NCBI GenBank assembly: GCA_032718475.1
Contig: JAUCBJ010008728.1
Location: 1-50,449 of the forward strand
Direction of reading: 5' to 3'
Source of the DNA: Nemertoderma westbladi
Lineage: Eukaryota; Xenacoelomorpha; Nemertodermatida; Nemertodermatidae
Length of the DNA stretch: 50,449 nucleotides
How positions within the stretch are numbered: the first letter of the stretch is position 1; each line of letters starts with the position of its first letter. The translations under genes and the position numbers were made by a program. The notes under the pieces are model-generated. The model was not told the origin of the DNA. It saw only the letters and a program-made list of their open reading frames with translations, and searched no databases. Below are positions 49,822 through 50,449 of the stretch, in pieces.

Positions 49822-49869
49822 GAAAGGAGCAGGTTACAGTGACATGTTATTCGAACCAAAACAATAAAC
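49822..49869 (+). repeat. Bipartite 44-nt motif, copy 5
   Basis: GGAGCAGGTTACAG, 16-nt spacer of unrelated sequence, CCAAAACAATAAAC. About 42 kb from the four copies at 7176-7524 and outside the CACTA-like element. Confidence 0.75.
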
Positions 49870-50079
49870 GAGGCCAATAAATAGTACATGTTACAGTTTA
49901 ATTATTGCTGGGAATAAATAGATTTATGGTAAGAAATGGCTTTGCTGTAAATAGAAATTAAACTACTATATTATGCAGCACCTACGACGCAGGACTAAAC
50001 TAACGACCACTCGCAGGACCTGTACGTGTGTTGTAATAACGTTTTATATTAGTTTTAAGTTAGAGTAGTACCGGTAATT

Positions 50080-50175
50080 GTATTTATGTAATATTGTATT
50101 TGTAACCAAGTAACATAAAGGACCCCCATGGAAATAAGCTGCAAATCTTTAGGGGTCATCCTATATGTTACGTTG
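50080..50175 (+). repeat. Possible LINE 3'-tail remnant
   Basis: GTATTTATGTAATATTGTATT, then GGACCCCCATGGAAATAAGC and TTTAGGGGTCATCCTATAT. The GACCCC/GGGGTC pair can form a small hairpin, and the layout resembles 3' ends of CR1-like LINEs as I remember them. No coding sequence precedes it. Confidence 0.35.
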
Positions 50176-50212
50176 GACAATACCAATCATAATATTATCA
50201 TATTATTTAATA

Positions 50213-50295
50213 ATTAATTCAAAGTAAAATAATATAAAATCAATGTAAAATAATGTAAAAAATCAATGTAAAATATTGTAAGATCAATCTAAAAA
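50213..50295 (+). repeat. Minisatellite of ATCAATGTAAAATAATGTAAA-type units
   Basis: Three to four imperfect units of about 20-24 bp. Confidence 0.7.
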
Positions 50296-50356
50296 ACGCC
50301 ACTTTATATGGAAATTGTAATAATTAAATTGGAAAAACCACTCGTTACGGCCCGTG

Positions 50357-50441
50357 CTCCACTGGTAAGTCTTATGTAGTCTTAGTCAGAATAAATTATG
50401 GAACACATTGGTTTCAATGGGAGCGTCTCCACTGGTAAATC
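50357..50441 (+). repeat. Short direct repeat CTCCACTGGTAA[G/A]T
   Basis: Copies at 50357-50371 and 50427-50441, at the window edge; the second may continue beyond it. Confidence 0.6.
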
Positions 50442-50449
50442 GTAAGTTA

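Noticed and set aside
1-50449. Polinton/Maverick or integrated DNA virus as the 11.8-kb insertion
   Set aside because: No polymerase B, packaging ATPase, capsid or protease frames; ends are CACT rather than AG, and the target duplication is 2 bp.

Overview
This is eukaryotic, repeat-dominated DNA, probably from a marine invertebrate. The evidence is two BEL/Pao LTR retrotransposons, an APE-type LINE, an RTE-type LINE fragment, an animal CACTA-like DNA transposon, GT/AG-bounded open segments and AATAAA signals. There is no bacterial operon, Shine-Dalgarno layout or CRISPR. The high density of the palindromes AGGCCT and ACCGGT reminds me of echinoderm sequence, but that taxonomic guess is weak.

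Left block (1-21467): a BEL/Pao element (BEL-A, minus strand) whose gag-pol frame is open except where an 11,758-bp DNA transposon (3479-15236) sits inside pol. The transposon has 12-bp perfect inverted ends (CACTCTTAAAAA), a CA target duplication and AT-rich subterminal repeats. It holds a C-terminal transposase fragment and a 574-aa ORF of unknown role, and it was itself invaded by a two-ORF LINE (about 7.9-13.3 kb). The order of events is therefore BEL-A, then the CACTA-like element, then the LINE.

Middle block (21468-29245): mostly noncoding. The best candidate for a host gene is an LRR-like protein with an acidic tail (26183-27972, one apparent frameshift, AATAAA at 28066). A two-exon-like zinc-ribbon-like segment lies at 24.9-25.4 kb.

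Repeat block (29246-38040): a tandem array of about 670-bp units. It is split between units 0 and 1 by a 5,590-bp insertion (29893-35482) with CCC[T/A]GCAAACCA inverted ends and a TA duplication. That insertion contains exon-like segments and a 5'-truncated RTE flanked by a perfect 92-bp direct repeat.

Right block (38710-46688): BEL-B, plus strand, related to BEL-A but decayed (one in-frame stop and three frameshifts or deletions). It is followed by noncoding DNA with a diverged tandem duplication, an ACCGGT-rich patch, a CA microsatellite, a further copy of a bipartite 44-nt motif that also occurs four times near 7.2-7.5 kb, and a possible LINE 3' tail. I could not find paired LTRs for either BEL element by eye.
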